Assembly (NCBI GenBank): GCA_963768415.1
Contig: CAVYHX010000031.1
Span: 62,001 to 126,000 of the forward strand
DNA from: CAVYHX01 sp963768415
GTDB taxonomy: Bacteria > Pseudomonadota > Gammaproteobacteria > UBA9214
DNA length: 64,000 nt
Reading direction: 5' to 3'
The position numbers and the translations under genes were made by a program. The notes beneath the pieces are model-generated. The model worked only from the letters and a program-made list of their open reading frames with translations, did not search any database and was not told where the DNA came from. Every line of letters begins with the position of its first letter. The stretch's first letter is position 1. Shown here one piece after another: positions 26,758-36,770 of the stretch.

Positions 26758-28673
26758 TCATTCTGCAGGACCCGACTCCAGCTCCTCCCAGCGGCCGTAA
26801 CAATTCTCGAGCTCGGTACCCAGCACCTCCAGCCGCGCCAGGGTATCGGCAATGGCAGCCTCCGGTTGCCGATAAAACCCGGCGGCACTCACCATGGCCT
26901 GTAATTCCGACTGTTCGGACTCCAGCGACTCGATCTTTCCGGGCAACGCATCCAGCTCCCGCTGGTCCTTGTAGGAAAGTTTTTGTGCCTGCACCCTGCG
27001 CTGCTGTGGTGCGACTTCAGTGTCCGCGCGCGCCATTTGCCCGGCCGGCAGCTGCTGTATTGCGGGCCGCACTGCAGCCGGGCGCTGCCGCAACCAGTCT
27101 GAATAACCCCCGACATACTCGCCAACCCGGCCAGTCACCCTCGAACACGAGGGTGCTGGTAACCACATTATCGAGAAACGCGCGGTCATGACTCACCAGC
27201 AGCAGCGTGCCCTGAAACTCCAGCAACAGTTCTTCCAGCAGCTCCAGGGTCTCCACATCCAGGTCATTGGTCGGTTCATCCAGCACCAGCAGATTGGCTG
27301 GTCTCGCGAACAGGCTTGCCAGCAGCAGGCGATTACGCTCGCCGCCAGACAGGGTACTCACCGGTGATTGCAGCCGTTCCGGCGGGAACAGGAAATCACG
27401 CAGGTAACCGGAAACATGCCGGTCGCGGCCGTTGATCTGCACCCGCTGGCTGCCGTCACTGACACTGTCCATCACCGTGGCAGCCGGGTTGAGTTGTGCG
27501 CGCTGCTGATCGAAATAGGCAACCTGCAGGCGGGTTCCACGCCGCATGCGGCCGCTGTCCGGTGACAGCTCGCCCAGCAGGAGCTTGATCAGGGTCGACT
27601 TGCCGGCGCCGTTGGGACCGATGATCCCCACTCGATCACCGCGCAGGACGGTCGCGGAAAAATCACGGATGACCACATGCTCACCAAACGCCAGCGTGAC
27701 ATGCTCCGCCTCGAAAACCAGCTTGCCTGATTGCGCCGCCTTCTGCGAGTTGCAGGTCGACCTTGCCGACGCGGTCGCGCCGCGACCGGCGCTGTTGCCG
27801 CATGGACTCCAGCGCCCGCACCCTCCCCTCATTACGTGTACGCCGGGCCTTGATTCCCTGGCGGATCCACACCTCCTCCCTGGAAAGCTGTTTGTCGAAT
27901 TGCGCTGCATGGCGCGCCTCGACTTCAAGCTGTGCAGCCTTGCGGCGTAGATAGTCGGCATAGTTTCCCGGCCAGGAAGTCAGTTGTCCGCGGTCCAGCT
28001 CGATTATGCGTGTCGCCAGCCGGCGCGCAAAGGCACGGTCATGACTGATAAACAGCAAGGCCCCGGGATAGTCCAGCATGAAGCCTTCCAGCCAGATGAT
28101 GGCATCGATATCCAGATGATTGGTCGGCTCGTCCAGCAACAGCACATCCGGTTCGCCCACCAGTGCCCGCGCCAGCATGGCGCGCCGCTTCCAGCCGCCA
28201 GACAGCGCATCGAATGCCATATCGCCATCCAGTTCCAGACGCGATAACACGGACGCCACCCGCTGCTCCAGCTGCCAGCCGCCGTCTGCTTCCAGGCGCT
28301 GCTGCAGCGCTGACAGACGCGCCAGACTATCCGGGTCTGCAGCGTGCTCGAGCTGTTGTGCCGCGTGATGATATTCGGACAACAGCCGTCCGAGTCCGGG
28401 CAGACCGCCGGCCACGACGTCGAATACCGAATCGCGGGTAGCAAGCGCAGCTTCCTGCGCGAGACAGGCGACCCGCATTCCCGGCCGGACCCAGAGGACG
28501 CCGTCATCCGGCCGGATCTCGCCATTGATGATACGCAGTAACGACGATTTACCCTCGCCATTCCGACCGACCAGGCAAACCCGTTCACCCCGGCGGATTT
28601 CAAGGTCCACTGATTCCAGCAGATGATGGTGGCCAAAGGCGAGTGACACCTTGTCCAGACGTAGCAGCGGCAT
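26758..28673 (-). CDS. uup: ABC-F ATPase, Uup family (two frameshifts)
   Basis: A soluble double-ATPase of about 637 aa once rejoined. The first domain has Walker A GRNGEGKSSLL, signature LSGGWKRR and Walker B VLLLDEPTNHLD. The second has GPNGAGKSTLI, LSGGERNRL and LVLDEPTNDLD. The C-terminal region (about residues 545-635) is charged and coiled-coil-like, as in Uup, which binds DNA or the ribosome. Frame breaks lie near 27745 (one extra G; restores LQLAEGAQSGKLVFEAEH) and near 27132 (one extra T; restores VFEGDGRVGEYVGGYSDW). Both ABC halves are otherwise complete. Confidence 0.93.
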
Positions 28674-28738
28674 CGGGATCGTCTACAAGTCAATACAGTT
28701 ATATGATGGGCCCGCGCCATCAGGCGCAGGAATGGTGC

Positions 28739-28761
28739 TAGAATATTACCTGTCCAGGTAA
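28739..28761 (+). promoter_or_regulatory. Probable promoter with palindromic operator
   Basis: A TAGAAT -10 box at 28739-28744 is followed at once by the perfect palindrome TTACCTG-TC-CAGGTAA (28746-28761), which would cover the transcription start. No strong -35 is seen. The regulator is unknown. Confidence 0.45.
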
Positions 28762-28785
28762 CGGCATTTTCAATGCTCGTCGATA

Positions 28786-29805
28786 ATGGAATGCAGTATA
28801 GCGCAATCCTACGATACGATGCCCTTCCACTGTTATTCACAACGCCTGCTCAATCCGTTTCGCGGCACCGTAAATTGTATCCGCTACAAATCAGCCGAGG
28901 CAGTTACCGCCGATGGTGTCAAATGGGATATCTATGTCAGCCATGACGGCCTGCTGAAAGGCCTGCCGTATGACCGGAAAACCCAGGTCACCGACATCCG
29001 CTACGGATCGTGGTCCCGGAAATCCGGACTGAAACGCGGCCCGCTGTACCCATCGGATGATTTCAAGCGGCTGGAGGACCTGGGGACCCGGGCGTACGAA
29101 CATCTCATCGAGGTACATGACGCCGTCCCCTTCCCGTTTCAGGACAGCTTCGAACTCTGGTTACTCGACACGCAAGCAAGGCCCCTGGTATTGCTGGACA
29201 GTGCCGTCGAACAGGCAGCAATCGACCTGGAGCAGGCGCCGGCATGGCGCCCCGGCATGGAGAGTCGCAGGTCATTCACATCACAGGCCGCCGGCAAACT
29301 GGGCATCGACTCCACGCAGGCTGGCGCCATTGCTGATTATCTTGCCATGTACATCAATAAATGCGGCGGCCCCGCACCCCGGGCGCAGCTATTCGCGCGC
29401 AGTGCGGATGGCAGCGGCACCGGATTGAGCGGTATCGATCTGCCGGATGATCTGTGTGGCCGCGTGCTGGAAGTGCAACAGTTTCCGGCATTGTTGCTGG
29501 ATACCAGTCATCACGATGCTGTACATATGCAACTGGTCAATGACTTTATCTGCTGGCTGGCCCCGTGGCTGCTGTTACTGCCATCGCTCGACACGGCTAC
29601 ACGGCAGGCCTGCGAAGAACATGCACGTATACAGCCGCTGAAGATTGCGCACCATTATCATCTCTATCCCGAGATCCTCAACCAGGCCATCTTCGATGCT
29701 GCGCGCGTCGAGGCCCGCCTGCGTGGAACCATCCCGGAGAAGAAAACCGGGGAAACCATAATGTCTACGTTTTATCTGGAACTGGGCGCTGAACAAACCA
29801 AATAA
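28786..29805 (+). CDS. Uncharacterised conserved protein (~339 aa)
   Basis: A soluble acidic protein of 328-339 aa. The more conserved-looking part begins MPFHCYSQRLLNPFRGTVNC, so the start may be the Met at 28819 rather than 28786. It has no signal peptide, no membrane segment and no motif I can assign. The middle part contains two Trp-Leu-rich stretches (FICWLAPWLLLLPSLD). It precedes the FKBP-like/methyltransferase gene by 9 bp, which implies co-expression. A possible operator palindrome lies just upstream. Confidence 0.75.
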   Translation: MECSIAQSYDTMPFHCYSQRLLNPFRGTVNCIRYKSAEAVTADGVKWDIYVSHDGLLKGLPYDRKTQVTDIRYGSWSRKSGLKRGPLYPSDDFKRLEDLGTRAYEHLIEVHDAVPFPFQDSFELWLLDTQARPLVLLDSAVEQAAIDLEQAPAWRPGMESRRSFTSQAAGKLGIDSTQAGAIADYLAMYINKCGGPAPRAQLFARSADGSGTGLSGIDLPDDLCGRVLEVQQFPALLLDTSHHDAVHMQLVNDFICWLAPWLLLLPSLDTATRQACEEHARIQPLKIAHHYHLYPEILNQAIFDAARVEARLRGTIPEKKTGETIMSTFYLELGAEQTK

Positions 29806-29814
29806 CTGCACCGC

Positions 29815-31021
29815 ATGACCCATAACTCCGAACAGGCGACGATCGAGGCGCGCATCGACTGGGACTGCAACGACTGCCGGCACAGACAACGGCAGCATTT
29901 TGCAAATATCAATTTCTGGCGCGATATTTTTCCAGGCAGTCTTTCCCAGACCCTGCCCGCCAGCGATGGCGAGTGGGTCAACGAGGAATTCGCGGCCGGC
30001 GCACTGGTGGAACCGTACTCGGAAAGCAACATCCACCGCGTCCGGCGCACTGCTCTCAAGCTGCAGCGCAAGCATGGACCACCCGTCGAGATCGTTGCCG
30101 GCCGCAGCTACCCGCGGTACCTGGCAGCCGGGGTTGCCGGGATCAATGAAGGTAACGTGCAGCCAATGCACATCCTCGCTATGGATGCGGATTTCGTGCA
30201 CATCGACCTGAACCACCCGCTGGCGCGGATACCACTGACCGTCGCGGCGCGTATCCGCGAACGTACGGGCATTGCCAGTGAACATGGCGGCCGCTGCAAC
30301 GACATCGTGCAGGACATGCTCGCGACCGGCATGCGGCCTGCAGGGGCCACAGGAGAATGCAGCAACTGCCTTTTTCAACGGCGTACCCTTTGCGCGCATG
30401 GATGCGCGTGATGACAATCTGTTCTATGCGTCAGCACGACTGGTTCAGCACCTGGACACCACGGCGCTCACACAGATCAAGGCGATATACGCAGGGTTTC
30501 TGCAGCCCGGGATGCAGGTCCTGGACCTGATGAGCAGCTGGGATTCACACCTGCCGGATGCACTGGAGGGACTGAGTGTCACCGGACTGGGCATGAACGC
30601 AGAGGAACTCGCGCACAATCCGCAACTTGCCGAAGCAGTTGTTCATGACCTCAACATGCACCCCCGACTGCCTTTTGACGACAACCGTTTCGATGCCGTC
30701 ATCTGTACCGCATCAGTCGAATACCTGGTCGAGCCGGTAGCGGTGATGCGTGAAATCGGCCGCGTCCTGAAACCGGGTGCGCTGGCCATCATGACCTTCT
30801 CCGACCGCTGGTTCCCCACCAAGGCGATCCAGCTATGGACCGAACTGCACCCTTACGAGCGTATGGGCCTGGTGCTCGAATACTTCCGTCAAGCCGGGAA
30901 TTTTTCCGGACTCGGCACCGAGACGCGGCGCGGGCTGCCGCGCCCTGCAGACGACAAGTATGCCGGTCAGCTCGCGCTCGCGGACCCGGTATTCGCGGTC
31001 TGGGGACAGTGCTGCGCCTGA
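29815..31021 (+). CDS. FKBP-like domain fused to SAM-dependent methyltransferase (one frameshift)
   Basis: Rejoined, this is about 401 aa. Residues 1-180 include an FKBP-like terminal strand (MDADFVHIDLNHPLARIPL) like that of SlyD. From about residue 195 a class I methyltransferase follows, with motif I VLDLMSSWDSHLP, and SVTGLGMNAEELAHNPQL and LPFDDNRFDAVICTASVEYL as motifs II-IV. The glycine-rich loop is replaced by Ser-Ser-Trp. The frame breaks near 30330; removing one C restores TGMGLQGPQENAATAFFNG. The substrate is unknown. Its 3' end overlaps the convergent CbiX-like gene by 55 bp. Confidence 0.8.
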
Positions 31022-31368
31022 ACCAGCAACAACTCGAGCAGACCACGCGCGGCGCCCAGATACGGCGCGACAGTAATATCCACGGCCGGATGCTCCTGAC
31101 GGACAATTTCGACCTCGGCCGGAATGTCAGTAACGACATGCCGCCCCGCCGCCAGGAAATACGGCAGCACCACGACCGTCCCGGCACCCGCACCGATGTC
31201 GGCACGCAACCCGTCCGGGATCGACGGCTCCGCCAGCTCCAGAAAGGCGCAGGACACCCGGTCAAATTTTTCGCCGGCCATACCGGCAAGGCATTCGGTC
31301 AGCTGGCGCACCTCATCATTTGATTTGGCAAGACGGCTGCCGTGCGCGACTAGCAGTAAGGATTTCAT
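30967..31368 (-). CDS. CbiX/SirB-type chelatase-like protein
   Basis: The 133-aa protein starts MKSLLLVAHGSRLAKSNDEV at 31368. The AHGSR motif carries the metal-binding His of sirohydrochlorin ferro- or cobaltochelatases of the short single-domain type. The segment VVVLPYFLAAGRHVVTDIP contains the second conserved His. Such proteins insert Fe or Co into sirohydrochlorin for siroheme or B12. It overlaps the methyltransferase gene tail to tail, so the last 18 residues may not be conserved. Confidence 0.85.
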   Translation of the reverse strand: MKSLLLVAHGSRLAKSNDEVRQLTECLAGMAGEKFDRVSCAFLELAEPSIPDGLRADIGAGAGTVVVLPYFLAAGRHVVTDIPAEVEIVRQEHPAVDITVAPYLGAARGLLELLLVQAQHCPQTANTGSASAS

Positions 31369-31771
31369 CTGTAGGTTTCCTCTGCACAGTAAAACAGTCA
31401 GCATTTGCATTCAGGAGTTTACCGTTCATGACGGCCTGATCGCCATAGATATTGCTGCTGTACCTTGCACACGCCCGGAGTGGCTGTCATAGCCGTATTG
31501 GCTGAGCCAGCAGCCATGCCACATGCAAATGATACGCAAATGCGCCGGAGCCGGACAAGGATGCGATACACTATACAGCAGTTGCTTGTCGGGAAAGTAC
31601 GTGACAAAATCACGCGTTTGCATTCAAGCCGGTAGCGATCAAATACACCATGCAGCCGGCAGTCACTAAAAAAACAGTCTGTTGTCTGTGCTGCCATCCC
31701 GCAACGGCTGCACCTGGCGAGGCCGGCGTGTGATCACCCAGGCGTGATCCCAAATCCAATCGGAGAATATC
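31369..31771. other. 403-bp intergenic region
   Basis: No gene is seen. It holds the promoters of the divergent CbiX-like and Usp genes. The motif TTTGCAT or its complement recurs at 31404, 31523 and 31617, with a related CGCAAATGC at 31535; a regulator site is possible but not supported further. Confidence 0.4.
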
Positions 31772-32269
31772 ATGACACATCCCGGGAAAACGCAACCCAT
31801 TCTCGTTCCTGTCGATTTTTCACCTTATTCCGAAGCGGCATTATCCTGCGCCATTGACATGGCAGAGACACTCGGCTCCCCGCTGACGGTGCTGCATGTC
31901 GTCCATGATCTTGCCGAGGCACCCGGCTACTATGCTGTGAAAGGGAGAAAAAAAGAACTGCAACGCCTGGAGGATCTTGCTGCGGAAATGCTGCATGACT
32001 ATATCGAGCAGATGCAGAAAAAGCAGCCTGAACGACAGGCACTGAAGAAAGCCGCTACCATGCTGGTGGCTGGCCTGCCGGTCAGCCGCATCCTGGAAAC
32101 AGCAGAAAAAATAGATGCCCGCATGATCATTATGGGCAGCCAGGGCCGCACCGGGCTTGTCCATGCCATGCTGGGGTCAAAGGCTGAACAGGTGGTACGC
32201 TTGTCCCCGATCCCCGTACTGATCGTAAAAGCAGATAAAAAAACAGCGAGTGCAAAAAATAATGATTAA
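31772..32269 (+). CDS. Universal stress protein (single UspA domain)
   Basis: The 165-aa protein has the Usp fold with PILVPVDFSPYSEAALSCAI at the N-terminus and the ATP-binding segment GSQGRTGLVHAMLGSKAEQV (G-x2-G-x9-G-S type). It therefore probably binds ATP. The segment between about residues 45 and 90 is longer and more charged than in most small Usps. It overlaps the Na/Pi symporter start by 8 bp, so the two are translationally coupled. Confidence 0.9.
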   Translation: MTHPGKTQPILVPVDFSPYSEAALSCAIDMAETLGSPLTVLHVVHDLAEAPGYYAVKGRKKELQRLEDLAAEMLHDYIEQMQKKQPERQALKKAATMLVAGLPVSRILETAEKIDARMIIMGSQGRTGLVHAMLGSKAEQVVRLSPIPVLIVKADKKTASAKNND

Positions 32270-34064
32270 CTCCTCTGCACTCCCGGGCCAGGCTCACAAT
32301 AAATGGGCATTTCTGTTGCTGATTTGCGCTGCCTTTGCCGGTCTGGCCGCCACGCCGGCTGCCGCCGCTGCAGCTGATAGCGGCGCCGGGATAGCCTGGG
32401 GGAATATGGGCATGACGCTGGCAGGCGGCCTGGCGCTGTTTCTGTTCGGCATGGACCAGATGGCGGATGGGCTCAAGGCTGCTGCCGGCGAGCGCATGAA
32501 GGTCGTCCTCGCAAGATTGACCACCAACCGCTTCATGGGCGCCATGACCGGCGCCTTCGTCACCGCCATCATTCAATCCTCATCGGTCACCACCGTCCTG
32601 GTTGTTGGCTTTATCACTGCTGGACTGATGTCGATGTCCCAGTCTATCGGCATCATTATGGGGGCGAATATCGGCACGACGATCACCGCCCAGATCGTTG
32701 CCTTCAAGGTCACCAAGCTGGCCCTGTTGATGATCGCAATGGGTTTTAGCATGCAGTTTTTCTCCAAACGCGAAAAGATGATGCATTACGGCGGCATCCT
32801 CATGGGCCTGGGAATGGTGTTCTTCGGCATGAGCGTGATGAGCAATGCCATGAGTCCATTGCGCAGCTACCAGCCCTTCCTCGACCTCATGGCCAGCATG
32901 GATAATCCGATGATCGGGATACTGGTGGCAGCCGCATTCACCGGACTCGTCCAGTCGTCATCGGCGACCACGGGCATCGTGATTGTCATGGCGTCCCAGG
33001 GTTTCATTACCTTGCCGGCCGGCATTGCCCTGGCATTCGGCGCCAATATCGGCACCTGCGTGACTGCGATGCTGGCCGCGATCGGCAAACCCAGGGAGGC
33101 AATACGTGCGGCACTGGTGCATGTATTATTCAATGTCTTCGGCGTGCTCATCTGGCTGGGATTTATCCCGTACCTTGCGCAATTCGTCGTCTGGTTCTCC
33201 CCGGCACACCCTGAATTCACCGGTGTCGACCGTCTTGCCGCCGAGGCACCCCGCCAGATCGCCAACGCACACACGGTATTCAACATCGCCAACACCTTTA
33301 TCTTCATAGGATTTTCAGTCCAGCTGGCGCGGCTGGTGGAATGGCTTGTCCCGGACAAGCCAATCGAGGAAATCATTGTCGCCGAACCGAAATATCTCGA
33401 TGAAGTCCTGCTCGAAACCCCGTCGCTGGCACTCGACCGGGTACGACTGGAACTCGGGCATATGGGAGAAAGCGTCGAGGAGATGCTGCAGCGCATTATG
33501 CCGGCAATCCATTCGGGTAATCGCGCCAGTCTGCTGGAAGTCGCCGCTATCGATGATACCGTGGACATCCTCCATGGACACATCGTGACCTACCTCGGGC
33601 TCATCAGCCGTCAAAGCCTGACGGAGGAGCAGACGAAAGACCTGGTAAACCTTATGGCTGCCGTCAATGAACTGGAAAATATCGGCGACATAATCGAAAC
33701 AGACCTGGTGACACTGGGTCTCAAGCGAATCGAGGAAGGCATATCAATCAGTGATGCCACGCAGGCAATTCTCGATAATCTGCATAAAGTCATCGCCTCG
33801 GCTGCCAACCAGGCCATGATTGCCGTGACCGAGAATAACGCTGAATCGGCAGAGAAGGTCATTGCCATGAAGTCGGAAATTAATCGCCTGATGGAATCCG
33901 CCGCCATGCACGAGGCACAACGCCTGGTTGCGGCAGAGCCGAACCGCCTGGGTGCCTATACGATTGAAATGGATGTCATCGAGAAGCTCAAGCGTATTTA
34001 TTATTTTTCCAAACGCATGGCCAAGGCGGTCATAGCGGAAGAAGCAGCCGAAGAAGCGGCCTAG
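32262..34064 (+). CDS. Na/Pi cotransporter, NptA type with C-terminal PhoU-like domain
   Basis: The 600-aa inner-membrane protein imports phosphate with sodium. Two Na/Pi-cotransporter repeats are recognisable by their QSSS motifs: AIIQSSSVTTVLVVGFITAG and TGLVQSSSATTGIVIVMASQ, each with GANIGT (about residues 135 and 265). About ten membrane helices cover residues 10-375. The soluble C-terminal part (about 380-590) is a PhoU-like helical domain. The start at 32262 gives an 8-bp overlap with usp; an ATG at 32250 is an alternative. The TAG stop lies in the CTAG that borders the MITE-like element. Confidence 0.92.
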   Translation: MINSSALPGQAHNKWAFLLLICAAFAGLAATPAAAAAADSGAGIAWGNMGMTLAGGLALFLFGMDQMADGLKAAAGERMKVVLARLTTNRFMGAMTGAFVTAIIQSSSVTTVLVVGFITAGLMSMSQSIGIIMGANIGTTITAQIVAFKVTKLALLMIAMGFSMQFFSKREKMMHYGGILMGLGMVFFGMSVMSNAMSPLRSYQPFLDLMASMDNPMIGILVAAAFTGLVQSSSATTGIVIVMASQGFITLPAGIALAFGANIGTCVTAMLAAIGKPREAIRAALVHVLFNVFGVLIWLGFIPYLAQFVVWFSPAHPEFTGVDRLAAEAPRQIANAHTVFNIANTFIFIGFSVQLARLVEWLVPDKPIEEIIVAEPKYLDEVLLETPSLALDRVRLELGHMGESVEEMLQRIMPAIHSGNRASLLEVAAIDDTVDILHGHIVTYLGLISRQSLTEEQTKDLVNLMAAVNELENIGDIIETDLVTLGLKRIEEGISISDATQAILDNLHKVIASAANQAMIAVTENNAESAEKVIAMKSEINRLMESAAMHEAQRLVAAEPNRLGAYTIEMDVIEKLKRIYYFSKRMAKAVIAEEAAEEAA

Positions 34065-34307
34065 CCCGCATTTCTCACCAGGCGGCGGCAGCTTGATTTA
34101 ACGGATTGAGATGCGAGGGAATTTGTGCCAACAGCGATAAACACAATGATTTCAGACCTGCCTATCCCGGTTCTGGCTTGTTCTGGTACGCCTGGACTTG
34201 CGCTTCATCACAAAGGTAGCGACGGCTACCTTTATGGCTCCAGCGCGGCGCCCAGCCGCACCAGCCCGGCGCCACCTCCCGGGATCCTGGTGAGAAATGC
34301 GGCCTAG
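34061..34307. mobile_element. MITE-like element with 18-bp inverted repeats and CTAG borders
   Basis: The ends CCCGCATTTCTCACCAGG (34065-34082) and, inverted, GCCGCATTTCTCACCAGG (34286-34303) match at 17 of 18 positions. Both are flanked by CTAG (34061-34064 and 34304-34307), which looks like a 4-bp target duplication. The 239-bp interior codes for nothing recognisable. It contains a 9-bp-stem hairpin (34212-34233, AAAGGTAGC/GCTACCTTT) that may end transcription of the Na/Pi gene. It is probably a non-autonomous or deleted insertion sequence; the family is not established. Confidence 0.7.
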
Positions 34308-34319
34308 GATGCGGCCTGT

Positions 34320-35004
34320 TTACTGATTGACAAGCTTCAGACCCCCGGCCTTGGCAGGACTGGTCTTTTCCGGACATTCACAGGGCACCTTGATGGTTCC
34401 ATCCTGCACAAATCCGGATGGCTTGCCGAATTCGTCATAACGTATACAGCTGGACCCGTTGAACCGGAAATCACCGATATAGCGGTGCGATATCTTTTGC
34501 TTTAGGTTATCCGCGTAATTCAACCCGAGAAAATGGCTGACCAGCCCCCGGATAACACCGGCATGGACAACGAACGAGAACCGTTTCCTGCGGGTATAAC
34601 GCGGTCAGTGAAATGATGTAATTGACGCTACGCCGCTGCATCTGGCGGAAACTTTCACCCTCGGGATAAACAAAATCAGGATCGGTCTTGTGTTGCGGAT
34701 AATGTTCGGCCACCCATTTCTTTTTCTTCTTGTATAGCTTTCCGTAGTTGACTTCGTTGAGCTCGCATGAATCAAGAATGACATGAATTCCATTGCGCTT
34801 GGCATGGAACATCGCCGTCTGCCTGCTGCGTTCCAGATTGCTCGAATAGACCCGATCAAACTTGACGTCCCGCTTGCGTAACCGGTTATCGACGAACACG
34901 AGATCCGCTTCCCAGCCGCTGACACGTGGCGAGTCCCCCCAGCCCAGTATCTGCTCGGATGCGTTGATCATTGTTTTGTAATGCCTGGTAACAATCGCAC
35001 GCAT
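34320..35004 (-). CDS. Histidine phosphatase superfamily protein (one frameshift)
   Basis: Rejoined, about 227 aa. The N-terminal catalytic motif is VTRHYKTMINASEQILGWGD, in which RHY replaces the usual RHG. The SSNLERSRQTA segment and the second catalytic His (VVHAGVIRGLVSHFLGLNYA) follow. The frame breaks near 34583; removing one C gives ETVLVVVHAGVIRG. The C-terminal part has three Cys residues, including VPCECPEKT. The substrate is unknown; related proteins act on phosphosugars or phosphoproteins. An FNR-type site lies 195 bp upstream. Confidence 0.8.
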
Positions 35005-35198
35005 ACAGTAATTGCCTACATTCGTTGTTTATCGATGCAGCGGTTTGATCACACGCATAAGCGTGGCGTTACACTTCGGGGAAAACCTGATTGATGCATT
35101 CCAGTCTGTGCCACGGCGGTATTCCACCTCTGTTTATTATTAACCGCATTGCTTGACATTATCAGGTAAAGGATCGACCGGTTACACCAGCGACTGCC

Positions 35199-35212
35199 TT
35201 GATATACATCAA
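35199..35212. promoter_or_regulatory. FNR/ANR-type operator
   Basis: TTGATATACATCAA is a perfect match to the FNR consensus TTGAT-N4-ATCAA. It lies in the 214-bp gap upstream of the histidine phosphatase gene, 6 bp from the 3' end of the CorB-like gene. The flanking gap (35005-35218) also has a small CACGC/GCGTG hairpin near 35053. Confidence 0.6.
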
Positions 35213-35218
35213 CAAAAC

Positions 35219-36463
35219 TCAAGAAACCGGATGATCTCCCTCGTATTTTATCGATACCCGTTCGATGCTGCGCTGAGATGCCTGCATTATCCTGACATTG
35301 AGATTGTCGATCATGAACACCTCGTTCTCTTTTGGAATATATTCTGTATGGCCAAGTATCCACAGGTTCACCGTATCGGTAGGCTTTCCCGGAAGATCAA
35401 GATCAAAGAAATCTTCAATAACACGCAGTTCTGTCGCTCCATCAACATATATTTCATCATCGGAAGCCTCCTGCGGCCGTAGCGGTGTCAGGTCACTCTC
35501 ATCATAGATCTCACCGACCAGCTCTTCCAGCAGGTCCTCCAGCGTTACGACACCGCGAACTTTTCCAAATTCATTCACCACACTGGCAAAATGCTTCTTT
35601 GATTGCCTGAATGTCTTGAATAACTCGGCAATCGGCTGTTGCTGATGCACGTAGAGAAGTTCATGCCCGATTTCATGCAACCGCACGTCTTGCCTGCCGC
35701 TGGCAACCGCTTCCAGCACATCCCGCATGAAAAGCACCTTCTGGTGGTTATCTGGTTGCTGCCCGTACAGGGGAATACGCGAGAATGTACCCTGGGTAAC
35801 CTTCGGGAGGGCTTCACCAACGGTGAGATTCCCGTCCAGCGCGAAAATCTGGCCCTCGGGAGTCATCACATCCCTGATCTTCAGGTTATTGAAAGCAAAC
35901 ACCCGCTCGATAATGCGCCGCTCGGTATGATTGATGGTCCCTTCGCTTTCTCCATAATCCAGCATACTGATAACTTCGGATTCGGTGACCGTCGGATCAC
36001 CGCTCTCCCCCACAAGCCCGTGTACCCATGTGGTGAGATGTCCGAATGCCCAGACCAGCGGATATATTACCCGCATGAGACCCAGCATCGGCGTGGCGAT
36101 GAACAGTGAAATGCGTTCGGAATAATGTGTGGCCAGACTCTTGGGCGTAATCTCGCCGAATACCAGGATTACCAGCGTAAGCACACCAACCGCGATTCCC
36201 GGGCCTGCATTGCCAAACCAGCGGGTTGCCATCACAGTAGCGATTGCCGAAGCCCCGATGTTGACCACGTTATTTCCGATAAGGATTGTCGTGAGCATTC
36301 GCCCAGGGTCTTTTTTCAGCTTGTACAGGGCCAATGCACCGTGACGGCCCTCCCTGACGAGACCCTCGACCCGCGCCATGGACAGGGAGACCAGCGCCGT
36401 CTCGGAACCCGAGAAGATGCCCGAAAGCAATAACAAAATCAGCAAGACAGCGAATTCACTCAC
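35219..36463 (-). CDS. CNNM/CorB-type membrane protein (DUF21 and CBS)
   Basis: The 414-aa protein has a DUF21 membrane domain (about residues 1-150, about four helices, starting SEFAVLLILLLLSGIFSGSE), two CBS domains (about 205-325, with IRDVMTPEGQIFALDGNLTV) and a C-terminal CorC_HlyC domain. Members of this CNNM/CorB family act in Mg2+ or Co2+ efflux. It may help export Mg2+ taken up with phosphate, which is an inference from its position beside the phosphate genes. Confidence 0.88.
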   Translation of the reverse strand: MSEFAVLLILLLLSGIFSGSETALVSLSMARVEGLVREGRHGALALYKLKKDPGRMLTTILIGNNVVNIGASAIATVMATRWFGNAGPGIAVGVLTLVILVFGEITPKSLATHYSERISLFIATPMLGLMRVIYPLVWAFGHLTTWVHGLVGESGDPTVTESEVISMLDYGESEGTINHTERRIIERVFAFNNLKIRDVMTPEGQIFALDGNLTVGEALPKVTQGTFSRIPLYGQQPDNHQKVLFMRDVLEAVASGRQDVRLHEIGHELLYVHQQQPIAELFKTFRQSKKHFASVVNEFGKVRGVVTLEDLLEELVGEIYDESDLTPLRPQEASDDEIYVDGATELRVIEDFFDLDLPGKPTDTVNLWILGHTEYIPKENEVFMIDNLNVRIMQASQRSIERVSIKYEGDHPVS

Positions 36464-36625
36464 AATGATGCCTGCAGGTTACCTGTTGTTGTCAGCTGCC
36501 GGGATGGAAAAATGTCAGTGCATGATTGCATAGCAACAAACCGCACAAAACCGGCCCATGTCATTTCGTGCGGTTATGTTATAACCTGCTGTTTATTATA
36601 TTCTTTATAAAACTTCCTTAGCGCT

Positions 36626-36679
36626 GTAACAGAAAGCAGAGCAGTTCGTAACATAACGGTAACAATCAACAATTACAAT
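36626..36679 (+). promoter_or_regulatory. Pho box and -10 of the pst operon
   Basis: Three perfect GTAACA half-sites start at 36626, 36648 and 36659, spaced by 22 and 11 bp, so all are in the 11-bp phase of PhoB half-sites. A TACAAT -10 box at 36674-36679 starts 10 bp after the last half-site, the spacing of PhoB-activated promoters lacking a -35. It lies 92 bp upstream of pstS. The rest of 36464-36770 is AT-rich, with a small GGTTAT/ATAACC inverted repeat near 36575. Confidence 0.8.
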
Positions 36680-36770
36680 CTGGATCGGGAATAAGTACGT
36701 TCCGGTGTGCGCCAGATGCGCGGTCGGTCACCCGGAATTCCAGTGATCTGAACGGGAGTAATAAACTGTA

